Assembly (NCBI GenBank): GCA_029245955.1
Contig: JAQWOH010000007.1
Coordinates: forward strand, 62,001-126,000
Length of the DNA: 64,000 bases
Direction of reading: 5' to 3'
Source of the DNA: Fuerstiella sp.
GTDB lineage: Bacteria > Planctomycetota > Planctomycetia > Planctomycetales > Planctomycetaceae
The notes beneath the pieces were generated by a model. The model saw only the letters and a program-made list of their open reading frames with translations. It was not told the DNA's origin and searched no databases. Below, piece by piece: positions 9,510 to 18,630 of this stretch; position 1 is the first letter of the stretch, and the number at the start of each line of letters is the position of its first letter. The position numbers were made by a program, and so were the translations under genes.

Positions 9510-11384
9510 CTACTCAACATCATGTGAACTGGCGGTTATCTCGCCCGATTTGGAATTATCGGCGTCCGGATTCATGAGGTCCACAGAGGTAATACGTTGC
9601 AGACTGGTCACGGCAGGTGCATCCAGAGCCAGGTTGTCTTCCTGGCGTGGCGGCGGGGCTTCGACGGGCAGCTGGATCAGGAATACGCTGCCTTTGCCAA
9701 ACTCACTTTCCAGAAAGACGTCCCCGCCCAGCAGTCTTGACAATTCACGAACAATCGAAAGGCCCAGGCCGGTTCCACCGAACTCACGTTTGACATGATC
9801 CCGTTCTCCCGGAACCGTCGTGCCCTGCCGAAACTTTTCAAAAATCTGATCCTGTTCCTGCATCGGAATTCCGATCCCCGTGTCTTCGACACTTATTTCA
9901 AACGTGTCTTCGTCTTTCAGTTGAGCCGTCACGCGTACTCGTCCTCCTTCGGGAGTGAACTTGACGGCGTTCGACAGCAGGTTGGTCAGGATCTGCCGCA
10001 GCTTGCCGGCATCCTGATGCACTTCGGGCAGGGCAGGTTCCGCGTGGAGCACACGCAGGTCGATGTTCTTCTGGTCAGCCAGCGGCATGATCTGATTAGC
10101 CTGGTTTTCTACCAGCTCGCGCACATTCACCGGTCCCGGCGTGAGTTTCATCTGGCCGCTTTCAATTTTGGCCAGGTCCAGCAGGTCGTTGATCTGCACC
10201 ATCAGGTTACGTCCCGACGTGCGAATGTTGTCCACGTAGCGTTTCTGTCGATCATCCAGATTGGCCGCATTTGCCAGCACATCGCTAAAGCCCAGAATAC
10301 TGTTCAGCGGAGTTCGCAGCTCGTGGCTCATGGTGGCCAGAAATTCGTCCTTCAGAGCATTACTGCTGAACAGTTCCATGTTCGCCTGTGCGAGCTGGTC
10401 AACTTTAGCGCCAAAACTGTCGTTGACTCCGCGAAGCTCTTCATTGACCGTCGTCATGTGACGGAGCATACGATTGAACGCGTGACTGAGTTCTTCGAAT
10501 TCGTCCCCTGTGTTGATGACAGCACGGAGGTTCAGGTTGCCTCGCGCAATTTCGTCGCTGACATCTTTCAGGTGAAGGACGGGTTTCACAATGATGTAGC
10601 GAACAATCAGATAGGCCACCAACATCGCTACAAATGTTGTCACGATCGCGGACGCCACCAGTATGATTCGGTTATGGTTAAGTTGGTCCACAACACTGGC
10701 CATGGACAACGTAACGGTGGCCATGGCAACCAGTTCGCCGGATTGGTACGTCGCTGCGTTTTTTCCGTTGTGACATTGCAGACACGAGTCTGATGCGGTG
10801 ACCGCCTCATAGTACTTCAGGAAACGTTCGCCGTCGGCGGTGTCGTCCATTCGCCAGTCCTGAGTCGCGCCGTTCTTGAACTTCACCCAGGCATCGATGG
10901 CTTCGCCGTCTCTTGTGGCGTGGCTGTTAATCAGGCTCCATTTTACGCCAAGGCCGAATTCATCAACGGACGCTAGGTGGTCCCGGAAAGTGTTGAAGTC
11001 GGTGTCAGAAGAACCTGCCACCCGGGGGCCTGCGGGGGATTGTGTCGCCGGCTCGCCTGGCGTTGCGGTTAAGTCAGCGCGGGACTCCTGGGGCTGCGTG
11101 TCAGCTTCTGCACCGCCAGCAATCAGGAAGTCCTCGTCGGCGGATGCGGCCTGTTTGCCATATTGTTCTGCGTATCGCTGGTAATGCCTGCGCAACAGAA
11201 TCTGAGGAATCAAAGTCTGTGCTTTGACAACCTGCTGGGCTTCCACCAGAGCCCGTGTACGTCCGGCATAGATCCAGAAACTGGTCGTAATGAGAATCAT
11301 CAGGGCCGCGCCAAACAGCAACCGGCACTTCCGCTCCAGACTCGTTTCGCCAAGCAGCTTCTTGAGTCCTCGGTAGTTGATCAC
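9510..11384 (-). CDS. Membrane sensor histidine kinase with a periplasmic heme-binding domain
   Basis: A 624-residue kinase from a GTG start. An N-terminal membrane helix (about residues 21-40) is followed by a periplasmic domain with a CxxCH heme site (CLQCH, residues 201-205), as in the Tll0287-like (DUF3365) sensor domain. A second membrane helix (about 238-262) leads to a HAMP linker. The phosphoacceptor His354 lies in SHELRTPLNSILGF. The ATPase domain has an N-box (NLLSNAVKFTPEGG), a DTGIGI box and a GGTGLGLSIV box. It should sense redox state or a gas such as NO or oxygen. No response regulator lies beside it, so it is an orphan kinase. It lacks a receiver domain. The last 50 residues are a low-complexity tail. 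Confidence 0.9.
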   Translation of the reverse strand: MINYRGLKKLLGETSLERKCRLLFGAALMILITTSFWIYAGRTRALVEAQQVVKAQTLIPQILLRRHYQRYAEQYGKQAASADEDFLIAGGAEADTQPQESRADLTATPGEPATQSPAGPRVAGSSDTDFNTFRDHLASVDEFGLGVKWSLINSHATRDGEAIDAWVKFKNGATQDWRMDDTADGERFLKYYEAVTASDSCLQCHNGKNAATYQSGELVAMATVTLSMASVVDQLNHNRIILVASAIVTTFVAMLVAYLIVRYIIVKPVLHLKDVSDEIARGNLNLRAVINTGDEFEELSHAFNRMLRHMTTVNEELRGVNDSFGAKVDQLAQANMELFSSNALKDEFLATMSHELRTPLNSILGFSDVLANAANLDDRQKRYVDNIRTSGRNLMVQINDLLDLAKIESGQMKLTPGPVNVRELVENQANQIMPLADQKNIDLRVLHAEPALPEVHQDAGKLRQILTNLLSNAVKFTPEGGRVRVTAQLKDEDTFEISVEDTGIGIPMQEQDQIFEKFRQGTTVPGERDHVKREFGGTGLGLSIVRELSRLLGGDVFLESEFGKGSVFLIQLPVEAPPPRQEDNLALDAPAVTSLQRITSVDLMNPDADNSKSGEITASSHDVE

Positions 11385-11643
11385 GGTCTGGCTTTCGTGG
11401 ACAGTACGTCGAAACGGAATGGCTTTACGGAATGGCCTGACTGAACAGCATCAGGAGTTTGCGAGACACGATACTGAAACGTATTCAAGCGAACGACTTG
11501 CGGCAAATGCAGGGCCTCGCGGGGTGAACTTGTATTTGCCGCCGTTCATGCGAAAGTGATGCTGTCCGAATGAAGTCTAACGCCGAAACGTCACCACGAA
11601 AACAACACTCACGCCAATCTATCGGAACACAGAACGGGTTCAG

Positions 11644-12306
11644 ATGAAACAAAGAAACTTCGTGCTTGCCATCACAGGAGCAAGTGGATCAGCCTACGCT
11701 GTCAGGCTGGCTCAGATTCTGCTGCGTGCCGGGCACCATATTCATATGATTGTCAGCCGGGCGGCTCGTCAGGTTGCCCAACACGAGCTGGACGCCAGGA
11801 TTCCGGCTGATGATGCGTCCGGCGACGACTGGCTGAAGTTCACAGGAACTGCGCTGACGACAGGTGCGGCGGCTGCATGGGGCTTCAGTGACTGTTCAGA
11901 CGATTTCAGCGGAAACTGTTCTGTACATGGAATTAGTGATTTTACGGCTGGTGTCGCCAGTGGTTCATTTCTGACGGGGGGCATGGTTATTTGCCCTTGC
12001 TCCATGGGAACTCTGTCAGCGATCGCATGCGGCTCGTCAATGAATCTGATTCAGCGGTCCGCAGATGTCCACCTGAAGGAACGCCGGCCACTGATTCTGA
12101 TACCACGTGAAACTCCACTCAGTCTCGTTGCTCTGGAAAATATGACGCGACTGTCGCACGCTGGTGCCACAATCCTGCCGGCGATGCCCGGATTTTATCA
12201 TCGTCCTGAGAGCATTGCCGACTGCATCGATTTTGTTGTCGCACGCACCTGTGACCATCTCAACGTGGAGCACTCGCTGGTTCGGCGCTGGAGCGAAGCA
12301 GATTAG
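11644..12306 (+). CDS. ubiX: Flavin prenyltransferase UbiX
   Basis: A 220-residue flavoprotein that attaches dimethylallyl phosphate to FMN to make the prenylated FMN cofactor of UbiD-type decarboxylases. The N terminus reads LAITGASGSAYAVRLAQ, the FMN-binding signature. The C-terminal half has CPCSMGTLSAIA, RPLILIPRETPLSLVALENM and a PAMPGFY segment, all standard for UbiX. No ubiD gene is in the window. The gene opens a same-strand run with a KaiC-like ATPase, hemE and hemY, with short gaps between them, so it may belong to a cofactor-related operon. Confidence 0.93.
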   Translation: MKQRNFVLAITGASGSAYAVRLAQILLRAGHHIHMIVSRAARQVAQHELDARIPADDASGDDWLKFTGTALTTGAAAAWGFSDCSDDFSGNCSVHGISDFTAGVASGSFLTGGMVICPCSMGTLSAIACGSSMNLIQRSADVHLKERRPLILIPRETPLSLVALENMTRLSHAGATILPAMPGFYHRPESIADCIDFVVARTCDHLNVEHSLVRRWSEAD

Positions 12307-12448
12307 TTTGCTGGCGCCCAGTGCGTTGTTTTAACGCCCATACAGTGGCATTGACTCTCTGTTCAGGATATGACTCTGCCGGGTACATTCCTCCCTGTGC
12401 CGCATTCTTTGAATCACCGGGCAAACGAACATCGCACCGGAATTATGG

Positions 12449-13339
12449 ATGCCTATGACTGCAGCAGATAGACATTCGACTGGTGTGCCGCGACTGGACG
12501 AAGCCCTGGGCGGCGGACTTATTCCTGGTGCGCTGGCGGTCGTCATGGGGGCGACTGGCATCGGAAAAACGCAGTTGGGGGTCAGTTACGCGTACGCCGG
12601 CATCGAGCAGGAAGGGCAATCGGGCGTTATCTTCGATTTGACAACGCGGGGCGATTCGCAGGGACAGGCAGATTACGCTGACCGAATATTTGACTGGAAA
12701 CTGCGAACACGAAAGTTAGTGGACCGAATTGACCCCGCGATCGTGTGGGATGCCGGTGAGATTCGTTCCGATTACCTGCATGTTTTCCATCGTAGCGGTC
12801 GTCGAGTCACAATTGGCGATATGCAACCCGAGGAATGGCAGGAATTCAAAGCTGATCTAATGCGGCGTCTGGACCAGACAATCGCTTTTTTTTACGGGAA
12901 TTTTGTTCATGGTGTACGGCGAGCCGTAATTGACGGCGTCGAACCAACCGAAAAAGATTCAGACTCGTTTCAATTTCACCTGTTTGATTACATTTACCAT
13001 CAGATTCTGCGGAAGGAACATGACTGGCTGGCTCGCGACCTGTTTCGAGTACACTATCGGTCTCAGGAAGACACCGTGAAACGCCATGAATACGACCATC
13101 ACCGGATCAGCGGTCTGCTGCTGTACACCTGTCACGAAGTTATGCTGGATGATCTGATCAGCAGACCCATTCAGTCCGGCGATGTACTGTCGAACGCAAA
13201 TACCATCATTATGATGGGCAAGATCCGCGACGGTAACAGGATCGGTCGAGCTTTGTACGTGGCGAAGCACCGTGGCAGCGCATGTGAAGAATCCATTCTG
13301 CCGTACCACACCACAGAACAGGGAATCGTGTTTGACTAA
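12449..13339 (+). CDS. RecA/KaiC-like ATPase of unknown role
   Basis: A 296-residue protein of the RecA superfamily, closest in layout to single-domain KaiC/RAD55-like ATPases. A Walker A motif GATGIGKT is at residues 34-41, preceded by [18 protein letters not shown], the typical KaiC lead-in. A Walker B-like hydrophobic strand with acidic residue follows near residue 155 ([10 protein letters not shown]). It lacks the second KaiC domain. The start could be Met1 or Met3. Its position between ubiX and hemE on the same strand with short gaps suggests a regulatory or assembly role for tetrapyrrole or quinone genes, but that is inference only. Confidence 0.72.
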   Translation: MPMTAADRHSTGVPRLDEALGGGLIPGALAVVMGATGIGKTQLGVSYAYAGIEQEGQSGVIFDLTTRGDSQGQADYADRIFDWKLRTRKLVDRIDPAIVWDAGEIRSDYLHVFHRSGRRVTIGDMQPEEWQEFKADLMRRLDQTIAFFYGNFVHGVRRAVIDGVEPTEKDSDSFQFHLFDYIYHQILRKEHDWLARDLFRVHYRSQEDTVKRHEYDHHRISGLLLYTCHEVMLDDLISRPIQSGDVLSNANTIIMMGKIRDGNRIGRALYVAKHRGSACEESILPYHTTEQGIVFD

Positions 13340-13368
13340 CGCGAAGACTCATCCCGGAAAACCAAACC

Positions 13369-14427
13369 TTGATTAATACCACCGATACATCATCTCTGCA
13401 CAACAGTCGATTCATGAAGGCCGTGCGCCGTGAACCGGTCGATACGACGCCTGTCTGGATCATGCGCCAGGCGGGGCGTTATCTGCCTGAGTACATGGCG
13501 GTTCGCAATAAGGTTACGTTCATTGAGCTGTGTAAGACTCCCGAACTGGCCTGCGAAGTCACCGTCACAGCGCGGAACATTCTGGGAACTGATGCTGCCA
13601 TTCTGTTTGCTGATCTGTTGCCGATTCTTGAACCAATGGGCATTGATCTGGAGTATATTAAGGGCGAAGGTCCCGTAATTCATAATCCGTTGCAGGAGCC
13701 TGGCGCCGTCGACCGACTTTCGGCCCTGGAATCCGTCGATGTGCTGGACTACGTTTTTCAGGCTGTACGGCTGATTCGCAGCGAACTTCCGGTCGACGTC
13801 CCGCTGCTCGGTTTCGCAGGAGCACCATTCACTTTAGCGTCGTACTGCATCGAAGGTGGAGGTTCGAAGAACTACGTCCACACCAAGAAACTGATGTATA
13901 ACGACGCCGGTGCGTGGAATACACTGATGTCCAAACTTGTGGACTCAGTCAGTCTTTACCTAAAGGCACAGGTCGCCGCGGGATGCCAGGCCGTGCAGGT
14001 ATTTGACAGCTGGGCCGGATGTTTATCACCGGCTGACTATCAGCGATATGTGCTGCCTCATACGAAACGGCTGATCGAATCTGTTCAGGATGACGCACCG
14101 GTCATTAATTTTCTGACAGGTAACCCGGCGTTGCTGCCGTTGCAGCGTCAGGCCGGAGGCACAGTCATGGGCGTTGACTGGCGCATTCAGCTGATCGACG
14201 CATGGGACATCTTCGGACCGGAGTTCGCCGTGCAGGGCAATCTGGATCCGGTCTCGATTTACGCGGAACTGCCGGTACTCAAAGAGCGGATCAGGACCGT
14301 GATCGATTCGGTGCGTGGTAGAAACGGGCACATCTTCAATCTGGGACACGGCGTTATGCCCGATATGAGTCCTGAACACGTGAAGGCGGTTGTCGACTAT
14401 GTGCATGAACTGGGAGTGTCGTCCTGA
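13369..14427 (+). CDS. hemE: Uroporphyrinogen decarboxylase
   Basis: A 352-residue enzyme that removes four carboxylates from uroporphyrinogen III to give coproporphyrinogen III. The family signature PVWIMRQAGRYLPEY is present near residue 28, followed by FADLLPILEPMG, GFAGAPFTLASYCIEGGGSK, FDSWAG and NLGHGVMPDMSPE near the C terminus. The start I give is a TTG at 13369; an ATG at 13414 (MKAVRREP) would remove conserved N-terminal residues (NSRF), so the longer form is favoured. Its TGA overlaps the ATG of hemY by one base, so the two are translationally coupled. Confidence 0.95.
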   Translation: MINTTDTSSLHNSRFMKAVRREPVDTTPVWIMRQAGRYLPEYMAVRNKVTFIELCKTPELACEVTVTARNILGTDAAILFADLLPILEPMGIDLEYIKGEGPVIHNPLQEPGAVDRLSALESVDVLDYVFQAVRLIRSELPVDVPLLGFAGAPFTLASYCIEGGGSKNYVHTKKLMYNDAGAWNTLMSKLVDSVSLYLKAQVAAGCQAVQVFDSWAGCLSPADYQRYVLPHTKRLIESVQDDAPVINFLTGNPALLPLQRQAGGTVMGVDWRIQLIDAWDIFGPEFAVQGNLDPVSIYAELPVLKERIRTVIDSVRGRNGHIFNLGHGVMPDMSPEHVKAVVDYVHELGVSS

Positions 14428-15914
14428 TGACCACCACAGGTCCGGAGACGAGGTCGCATCAACGCGAACGCAAAGGCAGACGAGTTGCTGTCATCGGTGG
14501 TGGCATTACCGGGTTGTCAGCGGCTCAGCGTTTGATAAGCACAGATCCGATGGCCGAGGTCGTGATTCTTGAATCGACTGAACGTTTCGGTGGCATCATT
14601 CGTACGGAACATGGTCACGGTTTCCTGATGGAGTTGGGCCCCGACTCGTTTATTACGAACAAGCCGGGAGGTATTCAACTTTGCGAGGAGGTCGGCCTGG
14701 CCGATGAACTGATTCCTACCGATGCTGAATTTCGTCGGTCACTGGTGCTGCGTAACGGAAAACCCCGGCTGGTTCCGGAAGGCTTTATGCTGATGGCACC
14801 GGCAAAGCCATGGAAAATCGCCACCACGCCCGTGCTGTCTGTCGCAGGAAAAATCAGGTTACTGCGAGAAGCATTTATCCGGCCGAAGACAGGTGAAGAG
14901 GAAGATGAGTCGCTGGCCGGTTTTGTGCGTCGCCGCTTTGGTCGACAGACGCTGGAGCGGCTTGTACAGCCACTGGTCGGCGGGATCTATACCTCGGACC
15001 CTGAGAAACTGAGTCTGAAGGCCACCCTGCCACGCTTTATCGATATGGAACAGCAGTATGGCAGTGTGATTCGTGCGACGCTGGCGGAACAGCGTCAGAA
15101 GAAGGGACGCGGCGAAGCTGACTCGGGCAGCGGTGCGCGGTACGGTTTGTTTGCGGCACCCCGAAACGGACTGGGAAGCCTGGTTGACGGTGTTCTGGAG
15201 TGGCTGCGCGGGTCCGAACGGGTGTGTTTCTGTTCGAACACGCCCGTTTCGGGTTTGACGCAGACATCTGCTGAAGACGGAACTGCCGCTCCTTCATGGG
15301 CCGTATCTGCGCCGGACGTTCCTGATGAAATCTTCGACGATGTCATTCTGACACTGTCGACACACAAGGCTGCGGATCTGTTGAACGATGAGAGCTTTTC
15401 GGAGCTGGCACAGTCGCTGCGTGAAATCGAGTATGCGTCCAGTGCGATCGTGGTTACAACTCACAAGCTTAGTGACTTTCGGCATTCACTGGACGCATTC
15501 GGGCTGGTCGTGCCGGCCATAGAAAACCGCAGAATTCTGGCGGTGTCCTTTACAAGTCGAAAGTTCCCCGGGCGGGCGCCGGCAGGGCATGTGCTGCTGA
15601 GAACATTTGTCGGGGGAGCCATGCAGCCGGAGCTCCTGGAGCACTCAGACGCTGAGATCACACAATTCGTGCATCAGGAGTTGTCGGCAATACTCGGCAT
15701 GAATGCCGCCCCTTCGTTCAGTCAGGTGGTTCGATACCAGCGGGCCATGCCGCAATATCACGTGGGCCATTTGGCACGAGTGGCCGAAATTGAACGACTT
15801 TCCGACGAACACCGTGGACTCCATCTGGCCGGCAGCGCCTACTTCGGAGTGGGGCTCCCTGACAGTATCGCCAGTGGATGGTTGGCTGCGGATCGGGTTC
15901 TGCAGGGCGTCTGA
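14427..15914 (+). CDS. hemY: Oxygen-dependent protoporphyrinogen/coproporphyrinogen oxidase
   Basis: A 495-residue FAD enzyme of the HemY/HemG-type oxidase family, which oxidises a porphyrinogen in late heme synthesis. The N-terminal dinucleotide fold reads RRVAVIGGGITGLSAAQRL (residues 18-36, GxGxxG variant). Later motifs include LVQPLVGGIYTSDPEKLSLKA and the C-terminal GVGLPDSIASGWLAADRVL, which helps bind FAD. Length is typical. The ATG at 14427 overlaps the hemE stop by one base. Which porphyrinogen it uses depends on whether the organism runs the protoporphyrin or coproporphyrin branch, which the sequence alone cannot settle. Confidence 0.92.
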   Translation: MTTTGPETRSHQRERKGRRVAVIGGGITGLSAAQRLISTDPMAEVVILESTERFGGIIRTEHGHGFLMELGPDSFITNKPGGIQLCEEVGLADELIPTDAEFRRSLVLRNGKPRLVPEGFMLMAPAKPWKIATTPVLSVAGKIRLLREAFIRPKTGEEEDESLAGFVRRRFGRQTLERLVQPLVGGIYTSDPEKLSLKATLPRFIDMEQQYGSVIRATLAEQRQKKGRGEADSGSGARYGLFAAPRNGLGSLVDGVLEWLRGSERVCFCSNTPVSGLTQTSAEDGTAAPSWAVSAPDVPDEIFDDVILTLSTHKAADLLNDESFSELAQSLREIEYASSAIVVTTHKLSDFRHSLDAFGLVVPAIENRRILAVSFTSRKFPGRAPAGHVLLRTFVGGAMQPELLEHSDAEITQFVHQELSAILGMNAAPSFSQVVRYQRAMPQYHVGHLARVAEIERLSDEHRGLHLAGSAYFGVGLPDSIASGWLAADRVLQGV

Positions 15915-15986
15915 TGTTGCAGTACAATACTTCAACGGCCGACAGAGATCGTCAGCAGCTGTGAATTCGGAAGGTTTCCGACCATC

Positions 15987-16244
15987 TCAGTCTGTCAGAG
16001 TAATCGTGCCCCGATCCCGTTCACTGGTGAACGGAAATGGCCGACCTTCATACGCCGGATCGACCTGCGTCCCATAGTCGAAGCCATTATCAAAGGTCTC
16101 CGCCAGCGGGTAGCTGCTGATGTGCATTTGAGGCATTTCAGTCTCTTCGATCATGCTGCCGTTCACTTACAGTTCGCCGGTTCCGCCGCATGGTCTGGTC
16201 CGCTTGAAGTTGAACTTCAGGTCCGTGCGGCCCTGCGGCAGATC
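15987..16244 (-). pseudogene. C-terminal fragment of an arylsulfatase gene
   Basis: Read on the minus strand in the frame ending at TGA 15987-15989, the sequence encodes about 85 codons matching the conserved C-terminal beta region of planctomycete arylsulfatases: LKFNFKRTRPCGGTGEL, a stop, then VNGSMIEETEMPQMHIS, and further on FDNGFDYGTQVDPAYE and RPFPFT. An in-frame TAA at 16167-16169 interrupts the frame where family members have GELYVNG, most likely a Tyr codon mutated. No upstream sulfatase sequence (CxPSR motif) is present in the window. It is directly joined to the remnant described next. Confidence 0.7.
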
Positions 16245-16660
16245 GCTTTACCATCTTCATCATACTCTTGGAACCGGATTCGGCTGGAAAGTCGTCAGGC
16301 CGCTCCGCTTCATTCGGGTCGGTCAGGCAGATGATCACCTTGTCGGCATCAAACTGATAGATTCCCCAACTGTCCTTCCCCTGCGATGTGCTGACCTCGA
16401 TCCGCTTCGGATACTTGGCGGGTTCAATTCGGAACACTTTCGCGCTCTGTCTGCCGTCTGCGGGAGTCCTGAAGATGATCGCGTTTTCAATAATCTGTAC
16501 ACGTCCTCCCGATGGAAGTATTTCGCGAATGTTTTCCTTTGCAATCATCTTTCCGTCTTCAACAAGGTCCGTCACATCCCAGTACCCCTGGAACTTCCTG
16601 AGTTCCGGGTCCTTGTCCTGCCCCTGCAATTGGGACCTACGTCGTCAGAGCGGCTATCAT
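16245..16660 (-). pseudogene. Decayed TIGR03067-type (lipocalin-like) protein gene
   Basis: An open frame from 16629 encodes a protein with the look of the planctomycete TIGR03067 family: KFQGYWDVTDLVEDGKMI, IFRTPADGRQSAKVFRIEP and a final RPDDFPAESGSKSMM. These proteins are normally exported, but the open frame has only a TTG start and no signal peptide. Read in another frame, the sequence just upstream gives a signal-like start at ATG 16658-16660 (MIAALTT, stop, VPIAGAGQ), interrupted by a TAG codon and a frame change. The natural C terminus is about KMVKR, after which the frame runs into the arylsulfatase fragment. So the gene is probably dead at both ends. Confidence 0.5.
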
Positions 16661-17142
16661 GCGCAGAATCGTGTTCCCACGAAGTCCGGAATTACTTAGA
16701 AGATGCTTTATGTTTGGTCTCCCTGCCTTTTGGTTGCTATCTGACGTCGCTCCGCGACAGTCGTAAGAACCTGTGAGTCACCTCCTGTATCAGATCGATC
16801 GGCGGTTGGCCTGCTCGGTGGCCGTGTCCCGCCCTCGCGAATCAGCGGGGCTGAAAGCGAAACAGCGACTATGATCTGAAGATGAACAGCGGCAAACGAC
16901 CATGGTCGGGGTACAGACGGCCCACCCGCCCTCACCGGGCCCGGTTGTTGTGATTGATGCTCTGCTGACATAACATGCGCAGGCGTTCGCATGGTGTCCT
17001 CGTGTGCGAGCTGCGCAGAATCGGCAGAATTGATCTTGATCTTATTCTGCATTTCAAGAGGCGCACCTGAGCGGTGATATGTTCAATGGGTGTGTCGTCG
17101 CGAACCTTGGATTCAATCCGATGTTGCTGAATAGTTCATTCT
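16661..17142. other. Intergenic region with no identified gene
   Basis: About 480 bases with several short frames on both strands, none of which resembles a known protein. The 3' part should hold the promoter of the propeller gene at 17143. Confidence 0.35.
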
Positions 17143-18024
17143 GTGAATCACCCGCTGCTTCAAAATAGTCATGGTACACGACCTGAGGTGGTTCAGGACG
17201 ATGTCTTCGCGGAAGGTATTGTTTCTCTGGACTACGCGGAAGAGTCGCGGACGCTGCTTGTGGGCACGTCGACTGGACACGTAGTGTTGCTGAATCAGGC
17301 TGGCGAACAATTAAAGCGTGAACGCGGGTTCGACAATCTGCTGTCTCTTGTCTGGTCCGATACCGGAACATTCGGGGCCGCTGCATTGGCCGGTGGACGT
17401 CTTGTGTGTTTCGATAACAACCTGAAAAAACATTGGGAAGTCAAATTTACAGGTGACATTCGCGGACTCGCAATCACTCCATTCGGCAGTCACATCGCAG
17501 TGAGTTCGGAGTCGTCGCAGACGTATATCGTTTCCATCGACAGGAAGGAAATTTCCAAATTTGAAACGCCTCGACCGCTCGATTTTCTGCATTTTCTGAA
17601 CGAGAAACCATTGCTGATCGGGGCAGCGGAATTCGGTCATTTGTGTTGTCACCAGTTGGGTGGTGACGAAGAGTGGAACGAGCGAATTATGAATAATGTG
17701 GGTAACATGGCCGTATCCGGCTGCGGAAAACGGATTCTGCTGGCCGCCTTCAATCATGGGATTCAGGTCTTAAGTGGATCGGGAAAGCAAAAAGGCTCAT
17801 TTATGGTTGATGGAATCCCCAATTCCGTCGCTGCGTCAAGTACCCGAAAGCGTCTGGCGGCGACCACGCTGGAGGATCGCATTTACTGGCTGAACTTTGA
17901 GGGAGAGCTTCTGTGGGCATGCGATTTGTCTCGTGACCCCGCAAAACACATGAGAGTTGATCCGCTGGGAGAGCGACTGTTCGTGGCCACACAATCCGGA
18001 CGATTGCTGCAACTCTATTGGTAG
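17143..18024 (+). CDS. Cytoplasmic beta-propeller (WD40/PQQ-like) protein
   Basis: A 293-residue protein from a GTG start, with no signal peptide. It is built of repeated blade-like units with patterns such as LLVGTSTGHVVLLNQAGE, GGRLVCFDNNLKKHWEV and LWACDLSRDPAKHMRVDP, typical of WD40 or PQQ-like propellers. I count about six to seven degenerate blades. It probably acts as a scaffold. No adjacent partner hints at its binding target, and the tatA gene downstream is 275 bases away. Confidence 0.6.
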   Translation: MNHPLLQNSHGTRPEVVQDDVFAEGIVSLDYAEESRTLLVGTSTGHVVLLNQAGEQLKRERGFDNLLSLVWSDTGTFGAAALAGGRLVCFDNNLKKHWEVKFTGDIRGLAITPFGSHIAVSSESSQTYIVSIDRKEISKFETPRPLDFLHFLNEKPLLIGAAEFGHLCCHQLGGDEEWNERIMNNVGNMAVSGCGKRILLAAFNHGIQVLSGSGKQKGSFMVDGIPNSVAASSTRKRLAATTLEDRIYWLNFEGELLWACDLSRDPAKHMRVDPLGERLFVATQSGRLLQLYW

Positions 18025-18299
18025 ATACGGGCCGACAGCTGGTGCCTGGGCCAGCATTCCCAATGCAGACGTGCAAATTACCTGTTCGAATCCACCTGCA
18101 GGAAAGCGACAACTTCCGTGTGGTGAGCAAACGCGAACATTGATTCCGCATCCTGTCGTTGTAGAATCCGTTATGATTGGCTTGCGTACCCACTTCCTCA
18201 AATTGGCCAATCCTTGGAAAACTTCACGTTGCGATGTGATGTAATCCGTCCTCCAGCGCGTTAGTCTGGTACCTCACAAAAGTCCCTGGAGTTCCAGTA

Positions 18300-18518
18300 A
18301 TGTTTGCCCTGTTCTTCCCCACCGCGTCTGTGAATACTCTTGCCTTTGGCTTCGGTGGCCCGCTGGAGCTCACCGTTATTGCCGGGATTGTGCTTGTGCT
18401 GTTCGGTAATCGTTTGCCCGGTGCTGCCAAATCACTGGGACAGAGTTTTTCGGCTTTCAAGAAGGGAATTAAGGAGGGGGCTGAGGACGACGAAACTGAT
18501 AATCTGGATTCTGAATAA
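18300..18518 (+). CDS. tatA: Twin-arginine translocase subunit TatA/E type (first copy)
   Basis: A 72-residue protein with a short periplasmic N terminus, one membrane helix (about residues 20-36), the LFGNRLP hinge with the family FG pair, and an amphipathic helix KSLGQSFSAFKKGIKEG, then an acidic tail. TatA forms the pore-like assembly for folded Tat substrates. A second, longer homologue follows 112 bases downstream on the same strand. Tat substrates are abundant in this window (DUF1501, Gfo/Idh/MocA). Confidence 0.92.
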   Translation: MFALFFPTASVNTLAFGFGGPLELTVIAGIVLVLFGNRLPGAAKSLGQSFSAFKKGIKEGAEDDETDNLDSE

Positions 18519-18630
18519 CCGACAGTTCCCGTTTGTCGCGTCGAAAAGACCGCCGGTTCGGACCCCGGCGACGCCAATAGAGAGTTACTCGTCGCCACAA
18601 GAACCTCAGAATTTCACTTAGAACGTTGCC

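Noticed and set aside
9795..10793. A 332-codon plus-strand frame
   Set aside because: It is antisense to the histidine kinase, which has all expected motifs.
16153..16776. A 207-codon open frame on the plus strand
   Set aside because: It is the antisense of the TIGR03067-type and arylsulfatase remnants and shows no protein features of its own.
18070..18100. A GTTCGAATCC string like a tRNA T-loop
   Set aside because: The flanking bases do not form a T-stem and there is no acceptor or anticodon arm.
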